50,273 nt of DNA from Candidatus Pacearchaeota archaeon (GTDB lineage Archaea; Nanobdellota; Nanobdellia; Pacearchaeales; GW2011-AR1): the NCBI GenBank assembly GCA_017609405.1, contig JAFCDZ010000003.1, positions 1 to 50,273 on the forward strand, in the 5' to 3' direction. Positions 1 through 7,543 of this stretch are shown piece by piece. Below the pieces are notes generated by a model. That model was not told where the DNA came from. It did no database searches and saw only the letters and a program-made list of their open reading frames with translations. Position numbers and translations under genes: made by a program. Positions within the stretch are counted from its first letter, which is position 1. The number at the start of each line of letters is the position of its first letter.

Positions 1-111
1 ACTCTCAGAATCTTTGGCAATTGTCTTTAAAACTTCTTTCATATTAAGAGATTTAACTCTCTTGTTGTCTACAATCTTACCTTCTCTTAAGATTTGGTTA
101 AAGTCAGTCAT
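1..111 (-). CDS. Partial gene paired with RHH antitoxin (5' end only)
   Basis: Only the first 37 codons lie in the window; the gene runs off the left edge. It starts MTDFNQILREGKIVDNK and continues with a basic, helical-looking stretch. Its ATG overlaps the stop of the upstream small RHH gene (ATGACTGA, 8 nt), the usual coupling of an antitoxin to its toxin. By position it could be a toxin, possibly a HEPN-type RNase, but no catalytic motif is in view and the function is unknown. Confidence 0.5.
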   Translation of the reverse strand, partial: MTDFNQILREGKIVDNKRVKSLNMKEVLKTIAKDSES

Positions 112-241
112 TTTTCTCTAACTCCTTTTTCATGAAATCTTCAACTTTTCGTGAGAGAATTATATGGCGTTCTTCACAGTATCTTTTATATTTTTCGTAA
201 ACTTCCTCATCCAAACTTAAGGCAACTGTTTTTCTACCCAT
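104..241 (-). CDS. Small ribbon-helix-helix (CopG/Arc-like) antitoxin-type regulator
   Basis: A 45-aa protein starting MGRKTVALSLDEEVYEKYKR. A short beta strand (KTVALSL) followed by two predicted helices is the ribbon-helix-helix DNA-binding layout. RHH proteins of this size usually autorepress a toxin-antitoxin operon and neutralise the toxin. A TATA box (ATTTATAAAT, 264-273) centred 27 nt before the ATG supports this start and a leaderless transcript. The gene overlaps the next one by 8 nt. Family call from pattern only. Confidence 0.65.
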   Translation of the reverse strand: MGRKTVALSLDEEVYEKYKRYCEERHIILSRKVEDFMKKELEKND

Positions 242-263
242 ATGTATCCATATAGATTCATAT

Positions 264-273
264 ATTTATAAAT
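264..273 (-). promoter_or_regulatory. TATA box of the RHH gene
   Basis: ATTTATAAAT centred about 27 nt upstream of the ATG at 241, the archaeal TATA position for a leaderless mRNA. Confidence 0.6.
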
Positions 274-338
274 CTTACGCACACTTGTCCAGTAGATAGT
301 GGAAATACTCTTTTTTTATAATTTCCCGCCCACGCCTC

Positions 339-367
339 GCTTCTGTTTCTTTTTCAGAGAAAGAAGC
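339..367. other. Hairpin in the divergent intergenic region
   Basis: GCTTC and TTTCT (339-343, 346-350) pair with AGAAA and GAAGC (358-362, 363-367), leaving a 2-nt bulge and 7-nt loop. It follows an unusually GC-rich stretch (325-340). It lies between the divergent RHH and arsR genes. No gene or known RNA family is recognised; it could be an operator, a terminator or chance. Confidence 0.35.
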
Positions 368-447
368 AAAAATAAAAGCCCTATTCTTTGATATTTTTCT
401 CATTCCAACCATAAACTTTATATATTTATATTTATCAATATATTAAT

Positions 448-711
448 ATGAGGGAATCTCTAAAGATATTCAAGGCATTATGTGATGAGACAAGATTAAA
501 AATAGTTGAATTTCTTCTTAATGGAGAAAAGTGTGTTTGTGAAATTGTTCCGCTTACAGGAAGAACTCAATCAACAGTATCAGTTCATTTATCAAAGCTT
601 GAAAACTTGGGAATTGTTGAGTCAAGAAAAGAAGGAAAAAGCGTTTATTATAAAATTAAAAATAAAAAAGTTAGAAAAATACTCAGAATACTAAACGATA
701 AAATGAATTAA
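448..711 (+). CDS. ArsR/SmtB-family metal-sensing HTH repressor
   Basis: An 87-aa winged-helix protein. The start (RESLKIFKALCDETRLKIVEFLL) and the EKCVCEI segment match the ArsR family, where the CVC motif in the DNA-reading helix region binds thiophilic metals or metalloids. Family members dimerise, repress their own operon and release DNA on metal binding. The TDT permease gene follows after 37 nt with a strong Shine-Dalgarno site, so both are probably one operon. The inducer cannot be read from sequence; the CVC pair suggests a soft metal or thiol signal. Confidence 0.85.
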   Translation: MRESLKIFKALCDETRLKIVEFLLNGEKCVCEIVPLTGRTQSTVSVHLSKLENLGIVESRKEGKSVYYKIKNKKVRKILRILNDKMN

Positions 712-748
712 AGATAATCAAAAATCTAAAATATTATCGGAGGATATC

Positions 749-1789
749 ATGTTGAGAGATGTAGAGTGTAAATGTCAAATCATTAAGAACTTTACACCAT
801 CTTGGTTTGCAAGTGTCATGGGAACAGGAATACTGGCTATTACTAGCTTATTCTATGCCCAGTATGTTCCTTTTCTGAAAAATTTATCTTACCTATTATT
901 TTACTTTAATATTATTCTTTTCTTTACTTTATTAATCCCATGGGGTCTTAGATGGTTATTCTTTAGAAAAGAAGCATTAAGAGATTTGGAGCATCCTGTG
1001 CTCTCAAACTTCTATGCCACAATAGCAATAGGTATGCTTGTTTTAGCAGCAGATTTTATTGTAATCGGCAGAAATATGGAGATAGGAAAGGTATTCTGGT
1101 TTATCGGGACACTTTTCACGATATTCTTCAGCATACTAACACCATACTTAATGTTTAGGGGTGAGCATATTAAACTCGATCATATAAACCCTGCATGGTT
1201 TATTCCTCCAGTTGGGCTTATTGTAATTCCTATTGCAGGAAGTTTAATTATCCCACATGTTTCAGGAATGGTGCAAGAGTTTGTTATATTCCTCAACTAT
1301 TTTGGGTGGGGTGCTGGCTTTTTCATTTATCTTGCTCTATTGGCAATATCAATGTATCGCTTTATTCTTCATCATCCTCTACCAAACACCCTTGCACCAA
1401 CTATCTGGATAAATCTTGGACCTATCGGAGCGGGAACTGTTGCATTGGTTAATCTAATCAAAAATTCATCTTTTATAGTAGTTAAGGAACCTTTCTTTGT
1501 ATTTGGATTTCTATTCTGGGGATTTGGTATCTGGTGGGTTGTAATGGCAATTATATTGACTTTATACTACATCAAAAGGCTGAGTCTTCCCTATGCAATG
1601 TCCTGGTGGGCTTTTACATTTCCTCTTGGAGCATATGTGGCTGCAAGTCATACAATTTCCTCATTATTTAAAATTCAACTAATAGATTACATTGGTTTTT
1701 CCTTATATTGGCTCTTAGTTATTTTCTGGCTGATTACTTTTATAAAAACTTTTATACACGCATATCATGGGACATTGTTTAAGAATTAA
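749..1789 (+). CDS. TDT-family (TehA/Mae1/SLAC1-like) integral membrane transporter
   Basis: A 346-aa, highly hydrophobic protein with about ten membrane segments. It starts with a short cytosolic segment containing CKC, then FTPSWFASVMGTGILA, the characteristic first helix of the tellurite-resistance/dicarboxylate transporter (TDT) family. Members include TehA, the malate permease Mae1, the sulfite pump Ssu1 and plant SLAC1 anion channels. GGAGG at 739-743 fixes the start. Location downstream of an ArsR CVC sensor suggests export of a toxic oxyanion or sulfite rather than uptake of a dicarboxylate; substrate is inference. Confidence 0.8.
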   Translation: MLRDVECKCQIIKNFTPSWFASVMGTGILAITSLFYAQYVPFLKNLSYLLFYFNIILFFTLLIPWGLRWLFFRKEALRDLEHPVLSNFYATIAIGMLVLAADFIVIGRNMEIGKVFWFIGTLFTIFFSILTPYLMFRGEHIKLDHINPAWFIPPVGLIVIPIAGSLIIPHVSGMVQEFVIFLNYFGWGAGFFIYLALLAISMYRFILHHPLPNTLAPTIWINLGPIGAGTVALVNLIKNSSFIVVKEPFFVFGFLFWGFGIWWVVMAIILTLYYIKRLSLPYAMSWWAFTFPLGAYVAASHTISSLFKIQLIDYIGFSLYWLLVIFWLITFIKTFIHAYHGTLFKN

Positions 1790-1850
1790 TGGTTATGAAG
1801 ATGTTTAAAAATCTGTGATAATATACCTCAAATTAGGATAAGTTTAGAGA

Positions 1851-2204
1851 ATGAAGATAGCATTTGCAAGTGAAGAAAATAAAGGAATTGAAAGCATGTT
1901 AGCACATCATTTTGGAAGATGCCCCTACTATGTTTTTGTTGAAACAGAAAATAAAAAAATAATTTCTATTGATACTAAAGAAAATCCCTTTTTTAATCAA
2001 CATAAGCCTGGAGAAATCCCCCAGTTTATAGCAGAAGAAAAAACAGATACTATAATTGCTGGTGGAATGGGCCCTAAAGCTATTGAATGGTTTGAAAAAT
2101 TAGGAGTAAAAGCAATAACTACCCCTCCAAAAAAAGTAAAAGACATTTTAACAGATTATTTTGCGGGTAAATTAGTTGGAGCAGAATCCTGTAATGTTAG
2201 ATAA
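1851..2204 (+). CDS. NifX/NifB C-terminal-like (dinitrogenase Fe-Mo cofactor) domain protein
   Basis: A 117-aa single-domain protein of the PF02579 fold. MKIAFASEENKGIESMLAHHFGRCPYYVFVE is the standard N-terminus, and the TIIAGGMGPKAIEWFEKLGVKA segment is also typical. Such stand-alone domains bind iron-sulfur or metal clusters and occur widely outside nitrogen fixation; no nif genes are near. It is 61 nt after the TDT gene, probably in the ArsR-led operon, which suggests a role in metal or Fe-S handling. Exact function unknown. Confidence 0.8.
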   Translation: MKIAFASEENKGIESMLAHHFGRCPYYVFVETENKKIISIDTKENPFFNQHKPGEIPQFIAEEKTDTIIAGGMGPKAIEWFEKLGVKAITTPPKKVKDILTDYFAGKLVGAESCNVR

Positions 2205-2279
2205 TGTTTTAGATGGAACTGGTTTGATAGATTTGATATAAAAATAGGAAGTAAAAAATAAAGAACAATTAAAACAGAT

Positions 2280-2789
2280 TTATTTTTTATGTAATTCTAA
2301 TAGTTTTCTTGAAGCTTCTTTTAGAACTTTATTAACTTTTTTTGAATTTTTTTTATCCTGTGCAACTTTAAAAAATACTGCCCTAAATTCAATTAGACTT
2401 TCGTAATTCTCCTTAAATGGAAAATTTCCTTTTTCAAAACCTTTTAAGAAATCTATAATATGTTTTAATTCTTCTTTATCTTCACCTATAGTTTCAAGAA
2501 ATTTTATTCCTTCAATAAGATTCTTTAATATTTCTCCTTTTTTTTCTTTTATCTTTTCATAAACTTTTTTTCCTTTATAAGTTATAGAATAAATTTTTTT
2601 ATTTTTGTTTTTTTTACAAGTTACTAATCCCTTTTTTAATAAATCATTCATTAAAGGATATATCGAGCCTGGAGACGGTTTCCAAAATCCTGTTTGACTT
2701 TCGATTTCTTTTATTAACCCTTGCCCGGTGAGACTCTTTTCACCAAGAATTTTTAATACAATTACTTTTAAACCCCCTTTAATTTCCAT
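2280..2789 (-). CDS. PadR-family winged-helix transcriptional regulator
   Basis: About 169 aa. The N-terminal winged helix (GLKVIVLKILGEKSLTGQGLIKEI, then PSPGSIYPLMNDLLKKGLV) is the PadR signature, followed by a helical C-terminal dimerisation region. A GTG lies 15 nt further upstream, but the ATG at 2789 is preferred because a TATA-like AATTTAAAAA (2811-2820) and a half-conserved operator (2794-2811) sit just before it. The gene follows a surface-protein gene with the same operator, so it probably regulates both. Confidence 0.85.
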   Translation of the reverse strand: MEIKGGLKVIVLKILGEKSLTGQGLIKEIESQTGFWKPSPGSIYPLMNDLLKKGLVTCKKNKNKKIYSITYKGKKVYEKIKEKKGEILKNLIEGIKFLETIGEDKEELKHIIDFLKGFEKGNFPFKENYESLIEFRAVFFKVAQDKKNSKKVNKVLKEASRKLLELHKK

Positions 2790-2793
2790 ATTT

Positions 2794-2811
2794 ATTATTA
2801 GCACCGATAGT
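2794..2811 (-). promoter_or_regulatory. Putative PadR operator (padR copy)
   Basis: Read on the minus strand this is ACTATCGG-TG-CTAATAAT. The first half is identical to the conserved half of the 18-bp operator at 4061-4078; the second half is degenerate. It lies between the TATA-like element and the padR start, so binding would block initiation. Confidence 0.55.
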
Positions 2812-2813
2812 TT

Positions 2814-4058
2814 TTAAATTCTTTTAAATTTTTTTATTTTTCTATTTTTATAAATTAATAATGATATTAGGATAATAAGAATTCCTGTAATAATTAAACT
2901 GCCAATTTTTAAGAAATCCTCTGTAATTTTTTTAGATTCATGGACCTTGATAGGAATTGTTTCATCTGAAATTAGCACATTTTCATCATAGACTGTTCTT
3001 ATTTGAATATCTAATAAATAATTTGTTGGAATCGCATCTTTATCCACATTAAATTTAAGAATAGCTGTTCCGGTTTCTTTAGGTTTAAGAGTTCCTATAT
3101 AGTTTGTTTTTTCCTCAAATTCAAACGGCTGATCTGATTTTTCAAATACTTTAATTGAAGTATCTTTTCCTTCTTTTTCACCAATATTTTTAAGCCTAAT
3201 TTTTAGAACAACTGAATCTCCTTGCGCAACTTCTGTTGGTTCTGTTTTAATATCATTAATTAGGAACTGAGGAATGCCATAAACAGGCAAATCAATTTCT
3301 AAATCTTTTGTTTTTTTATCAACTCCTTTTTTATAGTCTAAATGAATTTTTGCATTATATAAATCAGGTTTAAGTATTTTTTCAGTATCAATATAAAAAA
3401 ACGCTTCTTTGGTTCCTCCTGCTTTGATTGTTCCAAGATTTGCAATGTCTGAATAAGAATTAGAAGGTGAAAATCCCGGTGGTAATTCTAATTTAGCTTT
3501 TACATATTTTGCATCGACATCTCCCGTATTTTGAATTTCTACTGTTAGTTTTATATCTTTCATATCTGGTAAGATTGTAGTAGGATCACTTTGTAAATTT
3601 CCGATAATAAATTCTGCTTTATCAGATTTAACTTCTATTTTAAATTCATCTTTGTAATCCTCTTTGTTATCTTTAATTTTAAACTTCATTTTGTAATCAT
3701 CTGAATCAGCATCTTCATCTATTTCAACTCTAAAATTCTTCGTGGCACTTTCCCCTATGTTTAATTCTTCAATATTCCAATCATCATCCCCCACAAGTTT
3801 AAAAGGATACTCTTCATCAAATTTGAATCTCACATTTTCTTTATTTTCATTATCTTCATTTGTTATTGTAACAGTTAAGGTAAATCTTTCCCCTGCAATT
3901 ATATCATCCTCATTATAAGCGTATTCTATATCATATTCGCCAAGATTAACAAAATTAGATCTTGCACCGACTACATTTACACCATTAAGCAAGATAATTC
4001 CGAATAGAAAAACTGTTAAGACTAATTTTATTTCATATTTATTTATTTTGTATTCCAT
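2814..4058 (-). CDS. Surface-anchored COG1361/CARDB-like repeat protein
   Basis: 414 aa. An N-terminal signal/anchor helix (LVLTVFLFGIILLNGVNVVGA) is followed by three or four immunoglobulin-like beta domains. Each has the pattern GERFTLTVTITNEDN / LTVEIQNTGDVDAKYVKAKL / VVLKIRLKNIGEKEGKDTSI seen in archaeal COG1361 S-layer-like proteins. A C-terminal transmembrane helix (LIITGILIILISLLIY) and basic tail (KNRKIKKFKRI) anchor it. The body therefore faces outside. The operator abutting its start suggests control by the PadR protein encoded 25 nt downstream. Binding partner unknown. Confidence 0.75.
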   Translation of the reverse strand: MEYKINKYEIKLVLTVFLFGIILLNGVNVVGARSNFVNLGEYDIEYAYNEDDIIAGERFTLTVTITNEDNENKENVRFKFDEEYPFKLVGDDDWNIEELNIGESATKNFRVEIDEDADSDDYKMKFKIKDNKEDYKDEFKIEVKSDKAEFIIGNLQSDPTTILPDMKDIKLTVEIQNTGDVDAKYVKAKLELPPGFSPSNSYSDIANLGTIKAGGTKEAFFYIDTEKILKPDLYNAKIHLDYKKGVDKKTKDLEIDLPVYGIPQFLINDIKTEPTEVAQGDSVVLKIRLKNIGEKEGKDTSIKVFEKSDQPFEFEEKTNYIGTLKPKETGTAILKFNVDKDAIPTNYLLDIQIRTVYDENVLISDETIPIKVHESKKITEDFLKIGSLIITGILIILISLLIYKNRKIKKFKRI

Positions 4059-4060
4059 AC

Positions 4061-4078
4061 ATTATCGGTTCCGATAGT
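4061..4078 (-). promoter_or_regulatory. Putative PadR operator (surface-protein copy)
   Basis: An 18-bp near-palindrome, ATTATCGG-TT-CCGATAGT, with one mismatch between the arms. It lies 3 nt before the start of the surface-protein gene and just downstream of a TATA box (TTTATAAAT, 4081-4089), so it covers the expected transcription start. Confidence 0.65.
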
Positions 4079-4080
4079 TA

Positions 4081-4089
4081 TTTATAAAT
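4081..4089 (-). promoter_or_regulatory. TATA box of the surface-protein/padR operon
   Basis: TTTATAAAT centred 27 nt upstream of the ATG at 4058, directly next to the palindromic operator. Confidence 0.6.
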
Positions 4090-4130
4090 ATTTCTCTACT
4101 CTAAAATATAGATTTAAAATAAAAACAGGT

Positions 4131-4385
4131 TTATTTTTTTCTTAATTGTTTTGCTTCTTTCTTTGCTTTTTCTTTTAACCTTTTGTTAGCTTCGTTTTCT
4201 ACTTCTTTTAGGCTAACTAATCCTTTAACTAAAGCTTCCCTTGCTATATCAGAAATTTTTATTAAAGAATCCTTTGTTACGTCTATTGAAGTGTTTCTTG
4301 CTACCACTGCTTTTTTCATCAGATGATAAACCGGTTCTGGAACTTCAAAAGTTATTTTCTTTTTCTTTATCTTTGTTTTTTTCAT
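4131..4385 (-). CDS. Small basic protein, possibly ribbon-helix-helix
   Basis: 84 aa from the ATG at 4385, chosen because GGAG lies about 10 nt before it; the frame is open 14 codons further upstream. Starts MKKTKIKKKKITFEVPEPVY, then helical ISDIAREALVKGL and a very basic C-terminus (RLKEKAKKEAKQLRKK). The strand-helix-helix order resembles an RHH DNA-binding domain. A TATA box at 4434-4442 would give a short leader carrying the Shine-Dalgarno site. Function not recognised. Confidence 0.6.
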   Translation of the reverse strand: MKKTKIKKKKITFEVPEPVYHLMKKAVVARNTSIDVTKDSLIKISDIAREALVKGLVSLKEVENEANKRLKEKAKKEAKQLRKK

Positions 4386-4530
4386 GTTCTTATTCTCCTT
4401 TTTACTTATTATCTTAAAATAAGACAATAAGAGTTTATAAATCTTTCTATTTAATAGTGTTGTTTGGAAAAATATCTATTTTAAAAATTAAAAAAGAAAA
4501 TAAAAAAGAAAATAAAAAATTTAAGAAAAA

Positions 4531-4656
4531 TTAAATTTTTTCTTCTTTATGTAACCACCAAAGCACCCCACCAATAATTACTACAACTGCTACGATTACC
4601 CCTCCTATGACATAAGGGTTGGTTAAACTTATCCCTGCTATCTCGGGTACTGCCAT
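4531..4656 (-). CDS. 41-aa single-span membrane peptide
   Basis: MAVPEIAGISLTNPYVIGG, then a very hydrophobic Val/Ile/Gly run, then LWWLHKEEKI. It is one transmembrane helix with a short polar tail. GGAGG precedes it and the ATG begins 1 nt after the stop of the GbsR-like gene, so translation is coupled. It is the last gene of the radical SAM-regulator-peptide operon. It may be an accessory subunit or a substrate of the radical SAM enzyme; neither is shown. Confidence 0.65.
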   Translation of the reverse strand: MAVPEIAGISLTNPYVIGGVIVAVVVIIGGVLWWLHKEEKI

Positions 4657-4657
4657 T

Positions 4658-5179
4658 TTATTTATTTCCTCCTTTCAATTTTGTTGAATATTCTCTAGCG
4701 ATTTTTCTAAGATTTTCTATATTTAGTGAAGCCACACTTTCCATAGTTTTTGAAAACACTAAAATTCCTTTATCTAATTTTTTATATTCATTTATCATTC
4801 TATGAATATTTTTTTTGATAGCAGCATCTTCTATTTTATTTAAATTTTTAGACAAAGATTCAATTAAGGGTTTAATCTCAGTCTCAAGAAAATTCTTTAT
4901 TATTTTATTAAACCCTTTAATTAAAGAAGCATTTGTGGAATAATAGAATTCTTTGCCTTTTTTAATCGTAAAAATCATATTTAACTCTTTTAGTTTTTTT
5001 AAACTTCTACTAACAAGCCCTCTGCTGTATTGTGTGCCTTTTTCTATCTCTTTTTGTGTTATAGGTTTTGATTTAAATAACAAAAACCCCCATACCTTTC
5101 CGACAGGTTCTCCTATCCCCCATTGTTTGGATATTTTTCCAAATGAAGATAATATCTTTTTTATACTCTTTTCATTCAT
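4658..5179 (-). CDS. GbsR/MarR-family winged-helix regulator
   Basis: 173 aa. FGKISKQWGIGEPVGKVWGFLLFKS followed by ITQKEIEKGTQYSRGLVSRSLKKLKELNMI is the winged helix of the GbsR subgroup of MarR-like regulators. A helical C-terminal half follows for dimerisation. It overlaps the radical SAM gene by 8 nt and is coupled to the 41-aa peptide gene. The palindrome at 6616-6637 in front of the operon is the obvious candidate operator. The ligand is unknown. Confidence 0.8.
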   Translation of the reverse strand: MNEKSIKKILSSFGKISKQWGIGEPVGKVWGFLLFKSKPITQKEIEKGTQYSRGLVSRSLKKLKELNMIFTIKKGKEFYYSTNASLIKGFNKIIKNFLETEIKPLIESLSKNLNKIEDAAIKKNIHRMINEYKKLDKGILVFSKTMESVASLNIENLRKIAREYSTKLKGGNK

Positions 5180-6611
5180 CTTTTTCCTCCAAATACTCTT
5201 TTTTCCAAATTGGTTCTGTTTTCTTGTTTAGTTCTTCATCGAATTCTTTTAATGTTCTATTATACTCTTCAGATTCTAATGCCTGTTTTGCATGCTCATC
5301 TTCTGGCTTACTGTTTTTAGTAAGAATCTTGTCTCTAAAATCAATCCAATGGTCTCTAATAGAACAAGGCATCAACCAATTTTTAGGTTTTTTTGTATTA
5401 TTTAATCCATATTCCTGTTGCCACTTTCTTCCTCTAACAAACAGTTCAGAAAATAGAGCATCAGCCAATTTTTTATTTTGCTTATATAATTCCTTAATAT
5501 TGTCCTCATAATATGGAACAAAAACACAGGGCATAATATTCCCATTCCAATCAATATATAGGTAACCTCCATTCCTGCCATAAGCAATACATCCATTTGA
5601 TAAAACTCCAGAATTCCAAAAATCAGCAATGCAATATTTTTTTTCTTTTAATAAATATTCCCATTTTCTATAAAGTTTCACTCTTTGTTCAGCAGTTATC
5701 ATCAATTCTTCTGCATCTTTTGCTTGTCCTATTGGCATTAATTGAAACATCCACATATAACTTGCTCCCAATTCCTGAAAAATAAAATCATAAAATTTAT
5801 CGTCTAAGAGAATATCAATATTTTTTTTAGTTACTGTAATTGAGGCTCCAAATGGAACACCAACTTCTTTTAAATTATCTGCTGCTTCTAAAATTTTTTT
5901 AAAAATTCCTTTTCCCCTTCTTTCATCTGTTTCTTTTTCAAAACCTTCTATTGAAATTGCAGGAGTAACATTTCCTAATTCTGACAATTTCTTAGCATTT
6001 TCTTTATTTATCAAGGTTCCATTAGTATAAACAAGAAAAAACATTTCATCATATTTTTTCCAAATATCAAATAAAGTTTTTCCATTATCTTTATACATAA
6101 AAGGTTCTCCTCCAGAGATAGTCATAAATCTGTTACTCCATTCATTATAAACTTCATCACATATTTTATCTACAATTTCATAAGAAAGGGCAGGAGCATT
6201 AATTGTTGAAGAGGCATAACATCCTATACAATGTAAATTACATTTTTGAGTTGGAGATAAAACTATAAATGAAGGAGGAAGTACACCATATTTTTCTTTA
6301 AATTTTTTGCCTAAATCTCTTTGTATAAAACCATATTTTACAAGAGTATTGATTACTCTTTCTGCAACTTTTTTAGAAATATTGCCTTTATCAAGATTGT
6401 TTAATGTACTATAAAGCATAGCCATCATATATTCATATTTTTTTTCTTGAACTTGCTTTGGAAAATTTTTATTATTTTCAACTAAATCAGAGTGAAATTT
6501 TTTTTCAAATTGTTTTAAAAATTGATTTCTTATTATTGGAGGAGAAAAAACTATTTTTTTTATTAAAAAAGTATACATTCTCTCTTTTGTTTTATTGATT
6601 TGTTCTTTCAT
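5172..6611 (-). CDS. Radical SAM/SPASM-like enzyme
   Basis: 479 aa. The CNLHCIGC motif (C124, C128, C131) would bind the SAM-cleaving [4Fe-4S] cluster, and TISGGEPF is the SAM-contact motif. C-terminal cysteines in NGCIAYGRNGG, GNIMPCVF and LMPCSIRDH resemble a SPASM/Twitch auxiliary-cluster region. About 110 residues of helical N-terminal extension precede the barrel. SPASM enzymes often modify peptides or proteins. The gene leads an operon with a GbsR-like regulator and a 41-aa membrane peptide. Substrate unknown. Confidence 0.85.
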   Translation of the reverse strand: MKEQINKTKERMYTFLIKKIVFSPPIIRNQFLKQFEKKFHSDLVENNKNFPKQVQEKKYEYMMAMLYSTLNNLDKGNISKKVAERVINTLVKYGFIQRDLGKKFKEKYGVLPPSFIVLSPTQKCNLHCIGCYASSTINAPALSYEIVDKICDEVYNEWSNRFMTISGGEPFMYKDNGKTLFDIWKKYDEMFFLVYTNGTLINKENAKKLSELGNVTPAISIEGFEKETDERRGKGIFKKILEAADNLKEVGVPFGASITVTKKNIDILLDDKFYDFIFQELGASYMWMFQLMPIGQAKDAEELMITAEQRVKLYRKWEYLLKEKKYCIADFWNSGVLSNGCIAYGRNGGYLYIDWNGNIMPCVFVPYYEDNIKELYKQNKKLADALFSELFVRGRKWQQEYGLNNTKKPKNWLMPCSIRDHWIDFRDKILTKNSKPEDEHAKQALESEEYNRTLKEFDEELNKKTEPIWKKEYLEEKDE

Positions 6612-6615
6612 TTTA

Positions 6616-6637
6616 CTTTTTACTAAAATGTAAAAAG
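6616..6637. promoter_or_regulatory. Perfect inverted repeat before the radical SAM operon
   Basis: Arms CTTTTTAC (6616-6623) and GTAAAAAG (6630-6637) are exact reverse complements around TAAAAT. The site lies 5-26 nt before the radical SAM start, downstream of a TATA-like ATTTAAAT (6641-6648). It is a likely operator, probably for the operon's own GbsR-like protein. A partly similar TAAAATGTAAA string occurs near 7450. Confidence 0.6.
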
Positions 6638-6705
6638 ACTATTTAAATTTTTTTATTTTTTACTTTTTTAAGAACTCTTTTATATTCTTTTTTCTTAAAG
6701 ATATT

Positions 6706-7433
6706 ATGAAAAAGCTTATGTATATTTCATTGCTGTTAGGGTTTGTTTTTTTATTTTTATCAATTGATATAACTTTTACAGGAGCAGTTATTGGAACAAG
6801 AATAAAAATTGAGAAGAATGCTCTTTTTATTTTTAGTTTAATCTTTTTTATGGTTTCGCTCATTTTATTTATTAGTGAGAAATCTCTTGAATCTTTGGTT
6901 ATACCAACAGGAACTTTAAAGGCTGATAGAAAAAGAGTTGAAACAGTTATGAGGAGTTATGCAAGAACAAAAGATAAGCCTTATATTCTTATTACTGGGA
7001 AATTCAAAGGGGCAATAGGGGGAGGCCAGAAAAAGAATCTCAACAATATTCAATTTATAAAGAATTAAGAAAGCATTATGGATTACAGCCTAAGGCTCTA
7101 ATTATTGAAGGAAAGTCCAGAGATACCTTAGAAAATTTTCTATACTCAATAAGAAAGCTTAAAAAAAGAGGTGTTAAGCATATGAAAATCGCAACAAATC
7201 CAACACATTATTGGAGATTTAAATTATTTGAAAGAGAGGCAAAAAGAGAGGGGCTTATTGATGATTCTTTTGAAATTGAACCAATTTATACTCCTGAAAC
7301 ATTTAAAGAATTTATTTACGGTGTTTTGGCGTATATTAAGGATTATATTAGAGTAAAATCTGCTGGTTCTTTGGAAAAAGCAGAAAAACAAAAAAGCAGT
7401 AGTTTTGGAAATTTCCTGAAAAATGTTAAATAA
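6706..7433 (+). pseudogene. DUF218 (YdcF/SanA-like) membrane protein broken by a frameshift
   Basis: The first part (6706-7068 frame) has two membrane helices and a DUF218 start (KADRKRVETVMRSYARTKDKPYILITG). After a G-run near 7018-7025 the same protein continues in another frame: PEKESQQYSIYKELRKHYG, ALIIEGKSRDTLENF, MKIATNPTHYWRF, the rest of the DUF218 fold. Reading the two parts together needs one extra base or a -1 shift. This may be a true inactivating deletion or a sequencing error in the homopolymer. No classical slippery heptamer with matching codons is seen. Confidence 0.75.
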
Positions 7434-7543
7434 TTCTGAAAGGAAAAAGTAAAATGTAAAGACTTTTTTAAAAAGAAATATCTCTCTTTATTTAAAGAAC
7501 TCATAAAACAAACATTTTTTAATGCATATGTCTATTATATTTT

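Noticed and set aside
5143-5511. Plus-strand ORFs opposite the radical SAM and regulator genes
   Set aside because: Their composition (Phe/Ser/Leu-rich) is that of antisense shadows of AT-rich coding strands.
7010-7030. Programmed -1 frameshifting in the DUF218 gene
   Set aside because: The G-run is not a matching X-XXY-YYZ slippery heptamer in the zero frame, and no stimulatory structure is apparent; an indel or error is simpler.
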